Made by a program: the position numbers and the translations under genes. Below are positions 1 to 8,707 of a DNA stretch of 64,000 nucleotides, in pieces. A model generated the notes under the pieces. That model was not told the origin of the DNA, ran no database searches, and worked only from the letters and a program-made list of their open reading frames with translations. How positions within the stretch are numbered: the stretch's first letter is position 1; every line of letters starts with the position of its first letter. This stretch comes from Anoxybacillus tepidamans PS2 (GTDB taxonomy: Bacteria; Bacillota; Bacilli; Bacillales; Anoxybacillaceae): the NCBI RefSeq assembly GCF_000620165.1, contig NZ_JHVN01000002.1, forward strand, positions 62,001-126,000, in the 5' to 3' direction.

Positions 1-359
1 ACAAAACATTTCATTTTTTGGGCTGCCCGCTTTTCAATTTCTTGTGCGAGCGATAAACGGTCAAGCGAGTGAATATAGTCTACTTTATCTATAATATTTT
101 TCACTTTGCGCGATTGCAATGTTCCAATGAAATGCCATGTTGCTTCCTTACCGATTGCCTCATACTTCCTAAGCAAACCATCATCGCGATTTTCTCCGAG
201 ATCAGCGATTCCGGCAGCAAGGGCTTCCTTCGCGCGGTCGATGCTTACATATTTCGTTACCGCAATGATGCGTATGTCGGCAGGATTGCGCCCAGTCCGC
301 TTGCATGCTTCTTCGATGTTGCTACGGATCAATGCTACATTGTCATAAACAGACATCAT
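1..359 (-). CDS. ylmE: YlmE, YggS-family PLP homeostasis protein (partial)
   Basis: The N-terminal ~119 residues of a YggS/PROSC-family protein are visible; the rest runs off the left edge. These proteins bind pyridoxal phosphate in an alanine-racemase-like barrel and balance cytoplasmic vitamin B6 and amino-acid pools; no catalytic reaction is established. The PLP lysine lies in IAVTKYVS (about residue 36), followed by the family motifs GENR and WHFIGTLQSRK. Two adjacent ATGs (359 and 356) sit behind AAGGAGGAATAA, so the start is uncertain by one codon. The gene begins one base after the ylmD stop, so the two are surely cotranscribed. In B. subtilis it leads into the ylmFGH/divIVA division-site genes, presumably outside this window. 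Confidence 0.93.
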   Translation of the reverse strand, partial: MMSVYDNVALIRSNIEEACKRTGRNPADIRIIAVTKYVSIDRAKEALAAGIADLGENRDDGLLRKYEAIGKEATWHFIGTLQSRKVKNIIDKVDYIHSLDRLSLAQEIEKRAAQKMKCF

Positions 360-1172
360 TTATTCCTCCTTCCTGCCGATAAATGCCATCATTCTTCCCG
401 TCCGGCCGCGATCGCGGCGATGCGAGAAAAATAAATCTTTTGTACAGCTTGTGCAGTAATGAGACATATGAATCTGTTGCTCCGGGACACCCTCTTTTAT
501 AAGCAATAGACGATTTAGCTCCTTTAAATCAAGAGCATATTGTCCTATACTTACCTCTCGATAAGGAAGGGCTTCTTTCATTCCTAACGCTTTTTCCGCA
601 GCTTCCATGACACGATCGTCTACAATATAGCAACAAGAACCAATCGATGGACCGATTGCTACTACAACCTCATCTAGTGGAATCTGCTCGTTATGCCGCC
701 ATAAACGCACCATTTCCCCAGCAATATTTTTAACTGTTCCTTTCCATCCTGCATGGGCTACCCCTATCATACCGTGATTAGGGGCAGCAAAATAAAGAGG
801 TACGCAGTCAGCGAAACATAATGCTAGCAGAATTCCTGCCTCCTCTGTATACAATCCATCCGTATCAGCAATAGCTGTCTCAAGATGAAGAGCTCCTTTT
901 CCAGCATCGCATCTCGTTACCTTTTCAATTCGGGAGCCGTGTGTTTGCTCGGAGCATACCCACCTCTCGATAGGAAACTGCAACAACCCGGCAAGCTTTC
1001 GGCGGTTGCTTTCAACAGAAGGATTGGCATCTCCGACATGCAAGCCGACATTGAACGTCGCAAATGGCGGATCACTAACCCCCCCTTGTTTTGTTGTAAA
1101 ACCGGCAACCACACCTTGCCAACCGTCCAACAGCAGCAGTTCCTCGCCAACCTGGTGAAAAATTTCCGACAT
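360..1172 (-). CDS. ylmD: YlmD, YfiH/laccase-domain purine nucleoside phosphorylase family
   Basis: About 270 residues. The metal-site pattern of the YfiH (DUF152) family is present: His in EQTHGS (about residue 78), Cys in CFADCVPLY (about 123) and His in GVAHAGWKGT (about 140), followed by GPSIGSCCYIVDD. Members bind Zn or Cu; recent work assigns adenosine deaminase and purine nucleoside phosphorylase activity, although older annotation says polyphenol oxidase. The start is placed at ATG 1172, eight bases after AAAGAGG; the ATG at 1181 abuts that ribosome site. It lies between ylmC and ylmE, as in B. subtilis. The physiological role is unsettled. Confidence 0.92.
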   Translation of the reverse strand: MSEIFHQVGEELLLLDGWQGVVAGFTTKQGGVSDPPFATFNVGLHVGDANPSVESNRRKLAGLLQFPIERWVCSEQTHGSRIEKVTRCDAGKGALHLETAIADTDGLYTEEAGILLALCFADCVPLYFAAPNHGMIGVAHAGWKGTVKNIAGEMVRLWRHNEQIPLDEVVVAIGPSIGSCCYIVDDRVMEAAEKALGMKEALPYREVSIGQYALDLKELNRLLLIKEGVPEQQIHMSHYCTSCTKDLFFSHRRDRGRTGRMMAFIGRKEE

Positions 1173-1251
1173 TCTCGACATCCTCTTTGTAGATTTTTAT
1201 CACTTTTTTTCCTATTTTATCATAGTTTGCTTACAAATGATAATCAATAAT

Positions 1252-1494
1252 TTATTCACCTTCATTGAAACGAACTAAAATAACATCAGCACCAATTTTG
1301 ACAATGTTGCGCCAAGGAATGACCGTTTCCTCCTCACGGCCGAATAGACCTAGCACTTTTCCGGCACCTAGAATAATTAAAGATTCGATTTGACCTGTCT
1401 GTAAATTAATATCGATATCACCAATATTCCCGAGTTTCTTTCCGTTTGCCACATTCACAACATCTTTTGCTTGAAATTCAGAAATTTTAATCAT
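1252..1494 (-). CDS. ylmC: YlmC/YmxH-family PRC-barrel sporulation protein
   Basis: An 80-residue protein made almost wholly of one PRC-barrel domain: ISEFQAKDVVNVANGKKLG, then GDIDINLQTGQIESLII, and the closing VIPWRNIVKIGADVILV. YlmC and YmxH are small PRC-barrel proteins of spore formers; the biochemical function is unknown. The ATG follows GGAGGGGCTTGCC, a strong ribosome site. The sigG terminator lies just upstream, so ylmC is probably transcribed separately and may head the ylmC-ylmD-ylmE unit. The length matches the family. Confidence 0.9.
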   Translation of the reverse strand: MIKISEFQAKDVVNVANGKKLGNIGDIDINLQTGQIESLIILGAGKVLGLFGREEETVIPWRNIVKIGADVILVRFNEGE

Positions 1495-1555
1495 GGCAAG
1501 CCCCTCCGCTTTTCGTTTCTTAATTCACTATATGACGTGTTTGTTATGACCTTTC

Positions 1556-1590
1556 CGAAAAAAAGAACTGTTCTTAATAGAACAGCTCTT
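1556..1590 (-). terminator. Intrinsic terminator after sigG
   Basis: On the minus strand AAGAGCTGTTCT pairs with AGAACAGTTCTT (12 bp with a G-U pair, 4-nt loop), followed by TTTTTTT. The stem starts at the last base of the sigG stop codon. Confidence 0.88.
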
Positions 1591-2369
1591 CATACTTGAA
1601 TATTTTTATTCATTTGGCGAATCGCCGCTTTTTCTAACCGTGACACTTGCGCTTGAGAAATGCCGATTTCTTCGGCTACTTCCATCTGTGTTTTTCCTTG
1701 GAAAAAACGCTTACGGATAATCATTTTTTCTCGCTCATTTAATCGACGCAATCCCTCTTTTAAAGCGATTTCTTCGATCCAATGGCTGTCTCGGTTCTTT
1801 TCATCGCTTAACTGATCCATCACATAAATCGGATCACCGCCGTCATTATAAATCGGTTCAAATAATGAAACCGGATCCTGAATGGCATCAAGAGCAAATA
1901 CGACTTCCTCATGCGGAACCCCAAGCACTTTGGCGATTTCTTCTGCTGTCGGTTCCTTAGCCGTTTCGCCCATTAATTTTTCGCGTACTTGCAACGCTTT
2001 ATAAGCAATGTCGCGCAAGGAGCGGGATACGCGAATCGGGTTGTTGTCACGCAAATAGCGACGAATTTCCCCAATGATCATTGGCACGGCATACGTAGAA
2101 AATCTGACATTCTGGCTTAAATCAAAATTATCAATGGATTTCATAAGTCCAATGCAACCGACTTGAAACAAATCATCGACGAATTCTCCGCGGTTATTAA
2201 AACGTTGGATCACACTTAAAACTAGGCGCAAGTTTCCATTTACAAGCTTTTCCCTTGCTTCCAAATCCCCTTCATGCATTCTTTTAAACAATTCACGCAT
2301 TTCCTCGTTTTTTAATACCGGAAGCTTTGATGTGTCAACACCGCAAATTTCTACTTTGTTTCTTGTCAA
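1590..2369 (-). CDS. sigG: RNA polymerase sigma-G factor, late forespore
   Basis: A sporulation sigma factor of about 259 residues that drives late forespore transcription. Region 2 shows VDDLFQVGCIGLMKSIDNFD and the following RFSTYAVPMIIGEIRRYLRD; region 4 ends in a helix-turn-helix (MEVAEEIGISQAQVSRLEKA). The N-terminus RNKVEICGVDTSKLPVL is the SigG signature. The start is taken as TTG at 2369, seven bases after GGGAGGG; an upstream in-frame ATG (2384) overlaps this ribosome site and gives a longer, non-homologous end. A weak start codon fits the tight control of SigG in B. subtilis. A sigma-F/sigma-G type promoter sits upstream. Downstream of sigE, in the usual spoIIG order. Confidence 0.97.
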   Translation of the reverse strand: MTRNKVEICGVDTSKLPVLKNEEMRELFKRMHEGDLEAREKLVNGNLRLVLSVIQRFNNRGEFVDDLFQVGCIGLMKSIDNFDLSQNVRFSTYAVPMIIGEIRRYLRDNNPIRVSRSLRDIAYKALQVREKLMGETAKEPTAEEIAKVLGVPHEEVVFALDAIQDPVSLFEPIYNDGGDPIYVMDQLSDEKNRDSHWIEEIALKEGLRRLNEREKMIIRKRFFQGKTQMEVAEEIGISQAQVSRLEKAAIRQMNKNIQV

Positions 2370-2404
2370 GTCTTTCCCTCCCATCAGGAGATGCTGTCAA
2401 TGTT

Positions 2405-2433
2405 CAGTATCCCCTTAGGAAGGAAAAATATGC
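2405..2433 (-). promoter_or_regulatory. Candidate sigma-F/sigma-G promoter of sigG
   Basis: On the minus strand GCATA (2429-2433) and GGGGATACTG (2405-2414) are separated by 14 bases. The second box fits the sigma-F -10 consensus GGNNANAHTR at every defined position, and GCATA fits the -35 GYWTA. The spacer is one base shorter than usual. The match and its position about 35 bases ahead of the TTG start support forespore transcription of sigG independent of sigE. Confidence 0.62.
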
Positions 2434-2603
2434 ACAATCAAATAGACGAAAAAGATATGCATGGAAACAGCTGCCTTATGTTCTAACAATCATGCATCAT
2501 ACAATCGTCATGAGCAGATGGTCGCGATCTCTTCTGTGACGCTTTTCAAAAAAAGCCACGAACGGACCACAATCGAGGCAAAAGGACTTTAGAGATTAGC
2601 AGG

Positions 2604-3323
2604 CTACATCATCTTGTTAAATTCCTTGCGCAACCGTTTTATAATGCGTTTTTCTAGACGTGATATGTAAGATTGCGATATACCGAGCAAATCCGCAACA
2701 TCTTTTTGTGTTTTTTCTTCTCCTCCAGAAAGTCCGAAACGAAGCTCCATGATTTGTTTTTCTCGGTCACTTAGCTGCCGAAGCGCATTAAGTAAAAGAT
2801 GACGGTCAACATCTGCCTCTAAATCCTTTGTAATAACATCATCTTCTGTCCCAAGCACATCCGAAAGCAATAATTCGTTGCCGTCCCAGTCAATGTTTAG
2901 AGGTTCATCGAACGATACTTCCGATCGCACTTTATTATTGCGGCGCAAATACATTAAAATTTCATTTTCAATACATCGCGAAGCATAGGTTGCCAATTTA
3001 ATTTTTTTGTCTGGATTAAACGTGTTAACTGCTTTAATTAATCCGATTGTTCCGATACTAATCAAATCCTCAATGTTAATACCCGTATTCTCAAACTTCC
3101 GAGCTATATAAACAACGAGACGCAGATTTCGCTCAATGAGCAACGACCTTGCAGTTTCATCACCTGATGAAAGCTTTTGCAACAACACCTCTTCCTCTTC
3201 TTTTGTTAGTGGCGGTGGTAGCGCTTCGCTTCCGCCGATGTAATAAATTTCATCTGTTTTTATTCCTAATTTCATTAATAGCTTATGCCATAAATAAATA
3301 ATGCGAAGTTTCCATGCTCTCAT
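2604..3323 (-). CDS. sigE: RNA polymerase sigma-E factor, mother cell (pro-form)
   Basis: A 239-residue sigma-70 family factor for early mother-cell transcription. The first ~27 residues form the basic/hydrophobic pro-sequence ([21 protein letters not shown] before [15 protein letters not shown] split here for length) that tethers pro-SigE to the membrane and is removed by SpoIIGA. Region 2 ([20 protein letters not shown]) and the region 4 helix-turn-helix ([20 protein letters not shown]) are intact. The ATG follows AGAAGGGGGATTTTT. It lies 51 bases downstream of spoIIGA, consistent with one spoIIG operon controlled by Spo0A. Confidence 0.97.
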   Translation of the reverse strand: MRAWKLRIIYLWHKLLMKLGIKTDEIYYIGGSEALPPPLTKEEEEVLLQKLSSGDETARSLLIERNLRLVVYIARKFENTGINIEDLISIGTIGLIKAVNTFNPDKKIKLATYASRCIENEILMYLRRNNKVRSEVSFDEPLNIDWDGNELLLSDVLGTEDDVITKDLEADVDRHLLLNALRQLSDREKQIMELRFGLSGGEEKTQKDVADLLGISQSYISRLEKRIIKRLRKEFNKMM

Positions 3324-3374
3324 AAAAATCCCCCTTCTAATTTAATTAAAAATGCGTATGATATAGTAACAAAC

Positions 3375-4301
3375 TCATGAAGCTGTTAACCGTCTGCCTG
3401 TTTGTATCATTTTTGGATGCACAATACACTGGTACTCTCCATCCGTTGATAAACGTGCTTCATTTAGGCCAACAAGACCTTTTGACACCTCAATCCGCTG
3501 CGCTTCATAACAAATGACGATTCGGTCCGGTTTTACTGCTAGCATAAATTGTTGCCCCTTTCCAATAACACGATAAGGAATGAGACGCAACCGTTGCGCC
3601 CATTTTCCAAGTTGTTCATTATGCAACCATTGAAAGTCTGTTTGCTGCTTTATATTCTCTAACAATAAAGACGGCAAAATATCTTTCATTTCATCCGCAT
3701 CGATAATCATGACAGGGGTTTTTGTAATCGGATCATATAACTGATTCCCGCTATCAATCAGCCCTTTTAATAAAAGCGAATGGCCATCAAACGTAAGAAC
3801 AACATCCACAATGCTATCAAACCGCATTTTTTTCTCACGGATTCCATTGATTCGCGATCGTGAAAATAACCATAAAAGCGGAAAACCGATTAAAACGAAA
3901 AACCAGCTAACTGGATCGCCTGCTCCTAAAGAATAGGCTGTAAGGGCTCCATTTGTAATTTGCACCTCATTTTGGAGAAAATAGTGAACGGCAATTAATC
4001 CCCCGCCGACCATAAAAGTAGCAAAATAAAATGTAAATAAGTTCTCAAAAAAATACCGAAAACGTTTAAATCCAAAAGATGCCCAAACGATAAGGAGAGA
4101 GAAGAACAATTTGCCGATCGGTTTTTGCACGTATGGCGAAAACGGCGTGAACATAAACAACACAAGCAATGAGCCGATAAATGCTCCCACCGCGATTCTC
4201 CACCACACAATGCTCCTTTTCAGCATAATAGCAGTCAGCCAAAGCAATAAACCATCAAAGCAAAAGTTTAATAGCCAGACAATATCTAAATAAACCGTCA
4301 A
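3375..4301 (-). CDS. spoIIGA: Sporulation sigma-E factor-processing aspartic peptidase
   Basis: About 308 residues, the normal length for SpoIIGA. It cleaves the pro-sequence from SigE at the asymmetric septum after a SpoIIR signal from the forespore. The N-terminal half has five hydrophobic segments beginning TVYLDIVWLLNFCFDGLLL; the C-terminal half is the protease domain with the catalytic Asp in GLIDSGNQLYDP. The start is TTG at 4301, eight bases after GGGAGG; the reading frame stays open for 61 codons further upstream, but that extension covers the promoter and has no homology to the family. It is the first gene of the spoIIG operon. Confidence 0.94.
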   Translation of the reverse strand: MTVYLDIVWLLNFCFDGLLLWLTAIMLKRSIVWWRIAVGAFIGSLLVLFMFTPFSPYVQKPIGKLFFSLLIVWASFGFKRFRYFFENLFTFYFATFMVGGGLIAVHYFLQNEVQITNGALTAYSLGAGDPVSWFFVLIGFPLLWLFSRSRINGIREKKMRFDSIVDVVLTFDGHSLLLKGLIDSGNQLYDPITKTPVMIIDADEMKDILPSLLLENIKQQTDFQWLHNEQLGKWAQRLRLIPYRVIGKGQQFMLAVKPDRIVICYEAQRIEVSKGLVGLNEARLSTDGEYQCIVHPKMIQTGRRLTAS

Positions 4302-4351
4302 GCAACTAGCCTCCCTTTTATAAGGAACAAAGCCAAGCAATTTCTGAAAAT

Positions 4352-4419
4352 AGTATATAGCACATCTTATTGGAAAGTCTGTCAATTTATGATGGTGAAA
4401 AAACAAATTTTTTGTCAAA
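4352..4419 (-). promoter_or_regulatory. spoIIG promoter (22-bp spacer) with Spo0A-box-like site
   Basis: On the minus strand TTGACA (4380-4385) and TATACT (4352-4357) are separated by exactly 22 bases. The B. subtilis spoIIG promoter is a textbook sigma-A promoter with the same 22-bp spacing, activated by Spo0A~P. A Spo0A-box-like TTTGTCAAA (4411-4419, one base off TGTCGAA) lies about 30 bases upstream of the -35 box. The transcript would start about 45 bases before the spoIIGA TTG codon. The spacing is seen directly; the regulator is inferred by homology. Confidence 0.82.
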
Positions 4420-4732
4420 GAAAAACGAACAGACAAGCTCTTTAGCAATCCGTTAGCCATTTGCTGCATTTTTTCTCGATTCAATCAAAAGAGGATTTTG
4501 TAAAAAATTTATTTTATGAAACTAATCAAGCGATGATTTTTGAGAGTTTGGCAAAAATGGAGGAATACATCCTCTATCGGCCAGTCCATATCTTCCTTAG
4601 CATAACAATAACGTTACATACACTTTTTGTGGCAGCAGCACAATCTTGCGAACAAAATAAGGGATATTTTGCGGGGATCAATGAGGACGATAGAACAAAG
4701 ATAAGAGGAATTGCTGATTTCGATAAAACATT
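4420..4732. other. Intergenic stretch, no supported feature
   Basis: Between the spoIIG control region and the IS-like remnant. Short open frames exist on both strands, but none has a convincing ribosome site or a recognisable protein, and I see no hairpin with a T-run here. Confidence 0.5.
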
Positions 4733-4818
4733 GCTCGCGATATAGCTTTTTAACATCATCTACTGAGAAGTCTCCCACCTTGAAACGAAGTGTAGGTGGG
4801 GGAGGTTCATTCGCGAGC
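4733..4818 (-). mobile_element. Probable remnant of an IS200/IS605-type right end
   Basis: An outer inverted repeat GCTCGCGA (4733-4740) / TCGCGAGC (4811-4818) encloses a 10-bp stem TCTCCCACCT (4771-4780) / AGGTGGGGGA (4794-4803) with a 13-nt loop holding CTTCG on the minus strand. The minus-strand text with AATGAACCTCCCCCACCT resembles the hairpin ends that follow tnpB/orfB genes of IS200/IS605 elements in thermophilic Bacillaceae (from memory). No transposase fragment is visible, so this would be an end remnant only. Identification is by resemblance and is not proven. Confidence 0.4.
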
Positions 4819-4964
4819 CATTTACCCGCTGTTTTCATGTGCCCATAAAAAACTGCTCTATAATGCAAAAATTATATGCTCGAACCGGCAACTGCTATTG
4901 ATTGATAACATGAGGCTTTGTTTGGAGACAGCGAAGAACTTTGGATTATAACTTCTATTAGTAT

Positions 4965-4999
4965 AAAAGAGCATGAATCGTTATGATCCATGCTCTTTT
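4965..4999 (-). terminator. Terminator downstream of ftsZ
   Basis: AAAAGAGCATG (4965-4975) pairs with CATGCTCTTTT (4989-4999), an 11-bp stem with a 13-nt loop. The flanking A and T runs let it act in both directions. It is the first terminator after the ftsZ stop, about 65 bases away. Confidence 0.8.
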
Positions 5000-5013
5000 C
5001 GCTGTGACTCTCA

Positions 5014-5062
5014 GCGCCTTCGCTTTTCTTGCTGTCTAGCTTCGGCGCCTTCGCTTTTCTTG
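5014..5062. repeat. Two direct copies of an 18-bp sequence next to ftsZ
   Basis: GCGCCTTCGCTTTTCTTG occurs at 5014-5031 and again at 5045-5062, ending one base before the ftsZ stop codon. The 13-bp spacer CTGTCTAGCTTCG resembles part of an intergenic sequence (CTGTCTAGCTCC...) that I recall as repeated in Geobacillus and related genomes; that resemblance is from memory only. Confidence 0.6.
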
Positions 5063-6196
5063 TTATCGGCGGCGATTGCGGTTGCGGAGGAATGCTGGAA
5101 TATCTAGAGGGTCCTCCACTTGTGGAGAACGGATTGAGCTGTAATCTTGTGCTGGCTCCTCCCGTTTTTCTCGCTTGACTGTCGTTGTGACCTTAGTCGC
5201 TGTTCCGATGCCTGAACGAACAGGACGCGATGGTTGTGCTTCCGTTTCGTTAAACCCGGTAGCAATAACTGTCACAACGATCTCATCTTTTAAGTTTTCG
5301 TTAATGACGGAGCCAAAAATCATATTAACATCCTGATCGGAAGCAGACGCAACAATATCAGCCGCTTCTTGTACTTCATATAAGCTTAAATTAGTGCCGC
5401 CTGTAATGTTCATTAGCACCCCTTGTGCTCCGTCAATCGAAGTTTCAAGCAACGGACTCGAAATCGCCTTTTTCGCAGCCTCAGCCGCGCGATTCTCTCC
5501 GCTGGCAATTCCGATTCCCATGAGCGCTGAACCTTTATTTGACATGATCGTTTTCACATCGGCAAAGTCGAGGTTGATAAGCCCTGGGACAGCAATTAAG
5601 TCGGAAATGCCCTGCACCCCTTGACGAAGGACATTATCTGCTTCGCGGAACGCCTCGAGCATTGGCGTGTTTTTGTCAACGATCTCTAAAAGACGATCAT
5701 TTGGGATAACGATGAGTGTGTCAACAGCCTCCTTCATCGCAGCGATCCCATTAGCCGCTTGTACTGCCCGTTTTCGGCCCTCAAACGTAAATGGACGCGT
5801 TACAACCCCTACAGTCAACGCTCCTAACTCCCGGGCAATTTGTGCGATGACTGGCGCTGCTCCAGTTCCTGTTCCGCCTCCCATTCCCGCGGTCACAAAC
5901 ACCATGTCAGCACCTTTTAGCGCCTCTTCAATCTGCTCTTTGCTTTCTTCCGCCGCTTTTTTTCCAACCTCTGGGTTTGCTCCAGCCCCCAATCCTCGCG
6001 TCAATTTCGCACCAATTTGCAGTTTAGTAGGGGCTTTTGATAAATTTAAAGCTTGTGCATCGGTGTTGACCGCAATGAATTCTACACCTTGTACGCCATG
6101 TTCAATCATTCGATTTACGGCATTGTTTCCGCCGCCGCCAACACCGATGACCTTAATCGTTGCTAACTGATCAACAGTAGTGTCAAACTCCAACAT
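5063..6196 (-). CDS. ftsZ: Cell division GTPase FtsZ
   Basis: A 377-residue tubulin homologue that polymerises into the Z-ring at midcell. The GTP-binding motif [10 protein letters not shown] is at residues 106-115 and the T7 loop [11 protein letters not shown] near residue 208. A variable linker (about 320-360) leads to the conserved C-terminal peptide DIPAFLRNR that binds FtsA, SepF and EzrA, and a basic tail RNRRR. The length is close to the usual 380. It follows ftsA with a 28-base gap and ends the dcw cluster; a strong terminator follows. In B. subtilis ftsA and ftsZ have several promoters, including sporulation ones. Confidence 0.99.
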   Translation of the reverse strand: MLEFDTTVDQLATIKVIGVGGGGNNAVNRMIEHGVQGVEFIAVNTDAQALNLSKAPTKLQIGAKLTRGLGAGANPEVGKKAAEESKEQIEEALKGADMVFVTAGMGGGTGTGAAPVIAQIARELGALTVGVVTRPFTFEGRKRAVQAANGIAAMKEAVDTLIVIPNDRLLEIVDKNTPMLEAFREADNVLRQGVQGISDLIAVPGLINLDFADVKTIMSNKGSALMGIGIASGENRAAEAAKKAISSPLLETSIDGAQGVLMNITGGTNLSLYEVQEAADIVASASDQDVNMIFGSVINENLKDEIVVTVIATGFNETEAQPSRPVRSGIGTATKVTTTVKREKREEPAQDYSSIRSPQVEDPLDIPAFLRNRNRRR

Positions 6197-6224
6197 GACA
6201 AAATCCTCCCAATAATTTCGATCT

Positions 6225-7502
6225 CTATTCGAAGAAATAACCGAAAAACTTTTTAACTTTTTGTCCTAAGTTTTCTTCCTTGCTCTTTTGTTTTGCTTTA
6301 GCCGGTTGTTGTTTAGGCGCCCGCTTTTCCGGCACTTCGATCGCCGCTGCCACAGGGATACCGCGGCCTTGCAATTTCGCATGCCGGTAAGCGAACTTTA
6401 TCAATCCTACTCCCGTTGTATATTGCGGGTCGCGGACGCCAATATAGTCAGGAATTGCAATGCGCACGCTGCTGCCGAGCATCACTTGGGCCAACTCTAA
6501 AATTCCTGGCATATTGGCGACTCCACCCGTTAACACATATCCGCCCGGCAAATCACGGAATCCTAGCTTTCGAATTTCTTGGTACACTAATTGAAAAATT
6601 TCTTCGAGTCTCGCTTCAATAATATCAGCAACTTCTAATTGAGTAAACTGCTGATGCTGATCAGTCCCAATGATCGGCACGCTGAAAATTTCTTCCTCAG
6701 AAGCAAGATCATAGAAAGCATGTCCATGTTTCAGCTTAATTCTTTCAGCGTCCTCCGTGGATGTCCGCAACCCAATTGAGATATCTTTCGTAATATGGTC
6801 GCCTCCGACTGGGAGAACGGATGATGCCTGAAGAAAACCTTGTTCAAACACGCCGATCGTCGTAGAACCTCCACCAATATCCACTAAAGCGACACCCAAA
6901 TTTTTCTCATCTTTTGACAGAGCAAGGGAACCAGCGGCAAGTGGTTGTAAACAAATATCACTAATTTCTAACCCCGCTCGTTCAACACAGCGCAGCAAGT
7001 TATGTAAAACTGTCTTCGCCCCGGTAATCATCGTTCCTTCCATTTCAAGTCGCACTCCGAGCATACCGCGCGGATCACTAATGCCGTCAAGACCATCGAC
7101 GATAAACTGTTTTGGGATGACCCCAATAATTTCCCTGTCAGGCGGAATTGAGACCACTTGTGCAGAGTCGATGACGCGTGCAACATCTTCATCTGTAATC
7201 TCACGATTTTCGCTTGAAACAGCGACGATCCCGCGACAATCTTGCAGCTGTACATGGTTGCCATTTACGCCGACGACGACCTGGTTAATGGTTAAACCGA
7301 TCATTCGTTCCGCTTGATCAATGGCTCGCTTAATTGACTGCACTGTTTCATCTATATCAACAATGGAACCCTTCTTAAGCCCTTCGGATTTCACATTGCC
7401 AACACCAATAATATTCAATGATTCATTCAACATTTCTCCTATAATAACCTTAACACTGGATGTTCCAATGTCAAGACTTACAACGATTTCATTGCTGTTC
7501 AT
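6225..7502 (-). CDS. ftsA: Cell division protein FtsA
   Basis: A 425-residue actin-family ATPase that anchors FtsZ filaments to the membrane. The N-terminal phosphate-1 motif [17 protein letters not shown], the second ATP motif [16 protein letters not shown] (about 207) and the adenosine motif [12 protein letters not shown] are visible. After a Lys/Pro/Ala linker, the C-terminal amphipathic helix [14 protein letters not shown] is the membrane-targeting sequence. The ATG follows AAGGAGGTGCTAACAG. It lies directly upstream of ftsZ and the two act as a pair in Z-ring assembly. Confidence 0.98.
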   Translation of the reverse strand: MNSNEIVVSLDIGTSSVKVIIGEMLNESLNIIGVGNVKSEGLKKGSIVDIDETVQSIKRAIDQAERMIGLTINQVVVGVNGNHVQLQDCRGIVAVSSENREITDEDVARVIDSAQVVSIPPDREIIGVIPKQFIVDGLDGISDPRGMLGVRLEMEGTMITGAKTVLHNLLRCVERAGLEISDICLQPLAAGSLALSKDEKNLGVALVDIGGGSTTIGVFEQGFLQASSVLPVGGDHITKDISIGLRTSTEDAERIKLKHGHAFYDLASEEEIFSVPIIGTDQHQQFTQLEVADIIEARLEEIFQLVYQEIRKLGFRDLPGGYVLTGGVANMPGILELAQVMLGSSVRIAIPDYIGVRDPQYTTGVGLIKFAYRHAKLQGRGIPVAAAIEVPEKRAPKQQPAKAKQKSKEENLGQKVKKFFGYFFE

Positions 7503-7611
7503 CTGTTAGCACCTCCTTCAACAAACTAATATATCAATCGAACAGCGACGACAAGATTTATTCATATATTCAACATGTAAAGAAGCATTCCCTCTTATTT
7601 GCATCAACTTT

Positions 7612-7965
7612 TTAGGATTTTTGCCGCTTCTCCATCCATTTCCCAAGCCAAATTCTGCGAATGACAGCAATGTTTTGAAACAGTCGAACCCCGAAAGCAA
7701 ACACAGCTGCTAAATACAAGTCTACACCAAGATGAACACCGAGAAAAGCTAAACTTGCAGCTAAAATAATATTAAAAAAGAACCCTGTTAAAAAGACATT
7801 TTCATCGTACGTGTTTTGTAAATGGGCGCGAATGCCGCCGATTAACGTATCAAATGCCGCCAAAATCGCGATTGATAAATAGCTCGAATACTCGTCTGGA
7901 ATGCGCCAGTCGGTGAGCAATCCTAGCGTAATCCCTATAATGAAGCCGATGATTGGGAGCCACAC
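7612..7965 (-). CDS. sbp: Small basic membrane protein Sbp (DUF1290)
   Basis: A 117-residue membrane protein of the Sbp/DUF1290 family. Three hydrophobic segments are visible (about 2-20, 29-46 and 60-92), with the conserved SYLSIAILAAFDTLIGGIRA and a basic tail RRIWLGKWMEKRQKS. The start is GTG at 7965, eight bases after GGAGGG. Found beside ftsA in many Firmicutes; the molecular function is unknown, and it can be lost from B. subtilis with little effect. One base separates it from ylxX. Confidence 0.92.
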   Translation of the reverse strand: MWLPIIGFIIGITLGLLTDWRIPDEYSSYLSIAILAAFDTLIGGIRAHLQNTYDENVFLTGFFFNIILAASLAFLGVHLGVDLYLAAVFAFGVRLFQNIAVIRRIWLGKWMEKRQKS

Positions 7966-7966
7966 G

Positions 7967-8683
7967 CTATTTTCCCTCCTTTTCGGCTTGTACCGCTTTC
8001 ATATAGCGAATGTGCCAATTCCCGTCATATTTTGGAATTACTACTGTTGTCATCGGTTCGGAAACAGTAATTTGCAAATTTTCAATCACAAAATCATCGA
8101 AAATGGTTGAAGCTTTTAGCCTGTTATGAAACGTTGTCACATTGTCGGCAATCACTTTTACTTGTATAGGCAATGAAGAAACTTTAGTATTTCCGATTTT
8201 TGTAACTCCATTTACATCCCGAATCGCTGTTGTATTGGTGATTCGCTCGTTGGCAATAGCAATTTCCTTTGCCCCATACATATTAAGTTCATTAATAAAC
8301 CGCTTTAACAATTCAGGGGAAACGGTGTTCACAACCGGTCCTACATAATTGTCAGGATAGAATGGTTCGATCGTTAGAAGAAGACCGGGACCACTTATTT
8401 CTGTCAATCCAGCCTCCCTCTTTAACTCGTTAACCGTTTCCTCCAGCGCAGCTCTTTGATTAACAGAACGGCTTTGTTTATAGTTTTGTATTTTTTCATC
8501 ATTGTGACGAATTTCTAGCAAAAGCTGTTGTTCAAGTTCCTGTTCTTGCTTCAAATCTTTGCGCAATTCCCAAATGTCGCGAGTATCGCGAACAACAGGA
8601 TGCCGTTTCGTTTGCAACTGAACAGCCAGCATAAAACCGATAATAATTGTAATCAGTGTAAAATGAACAAGTCTTCTTTCCAA
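7967..8683 (-). CDS. ylxX: DUF881 family protein YlxX
   Basis: 238 residues: one N-terminal membrane segment (about 5-22), a coiled-coil stretch rich in Glu/Gln/Leu (about 35-90), then the DUF881 domain with GLTEISGPGLLLTIEP and the NELNMYGAKEIAIANERI block. It is probably anchored in the membrane with the domain outside. The start is TTG at 8683 with a modest GGTGA ribosome site. YlxX and YlxW are tandem paralogues in the dcw cluster; their role in division is not established. Confidence 0.88.
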   Translation of the reverse strand: MERRLVHFTLITIIIGFMLAVQLQTKRHPVVRDTRDIWELRKDLKQEQELEQQLLLEIRHNDEKIQNYKQSRSVNQRAALEETVNELKREAGLTEISGPGLLLTIEPFYPDNYVGPVVNTVSPELLKRFINELNMYGAKEIAIANERITNTTAIRDVNGVTKIGNTKVSSLPIQVKVIADNVTTFHNRLKASTIFDDFVIENLQITVSEPMTTVVIPKYDGNWHIRYMKAVQAEKEGK

Positions 8684-8707
8684 CGGGATTCACCAAACTT
8701 TCCATCT

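Noticed and set aside
4302-4484. 61-codon N-terminal extension of SpoIIGA
   Set aside because: It would cover the spoIIG promoter and start region; the family start aligns with TTG 4301 behind GGGAGG.
4461-4745. 94-codon + strand frame in the spoIIGA-ftsZ gap
   Set aside because: No ribosome site and no recognisable domain; runs into the IS-like hairpin.
5667-6170. 167-codon frame on the + strand opposite ftsZ
   Set aside because: Fully antisense to ftsZ and composition is that of a reverse-frame shadow; no ribosome site.
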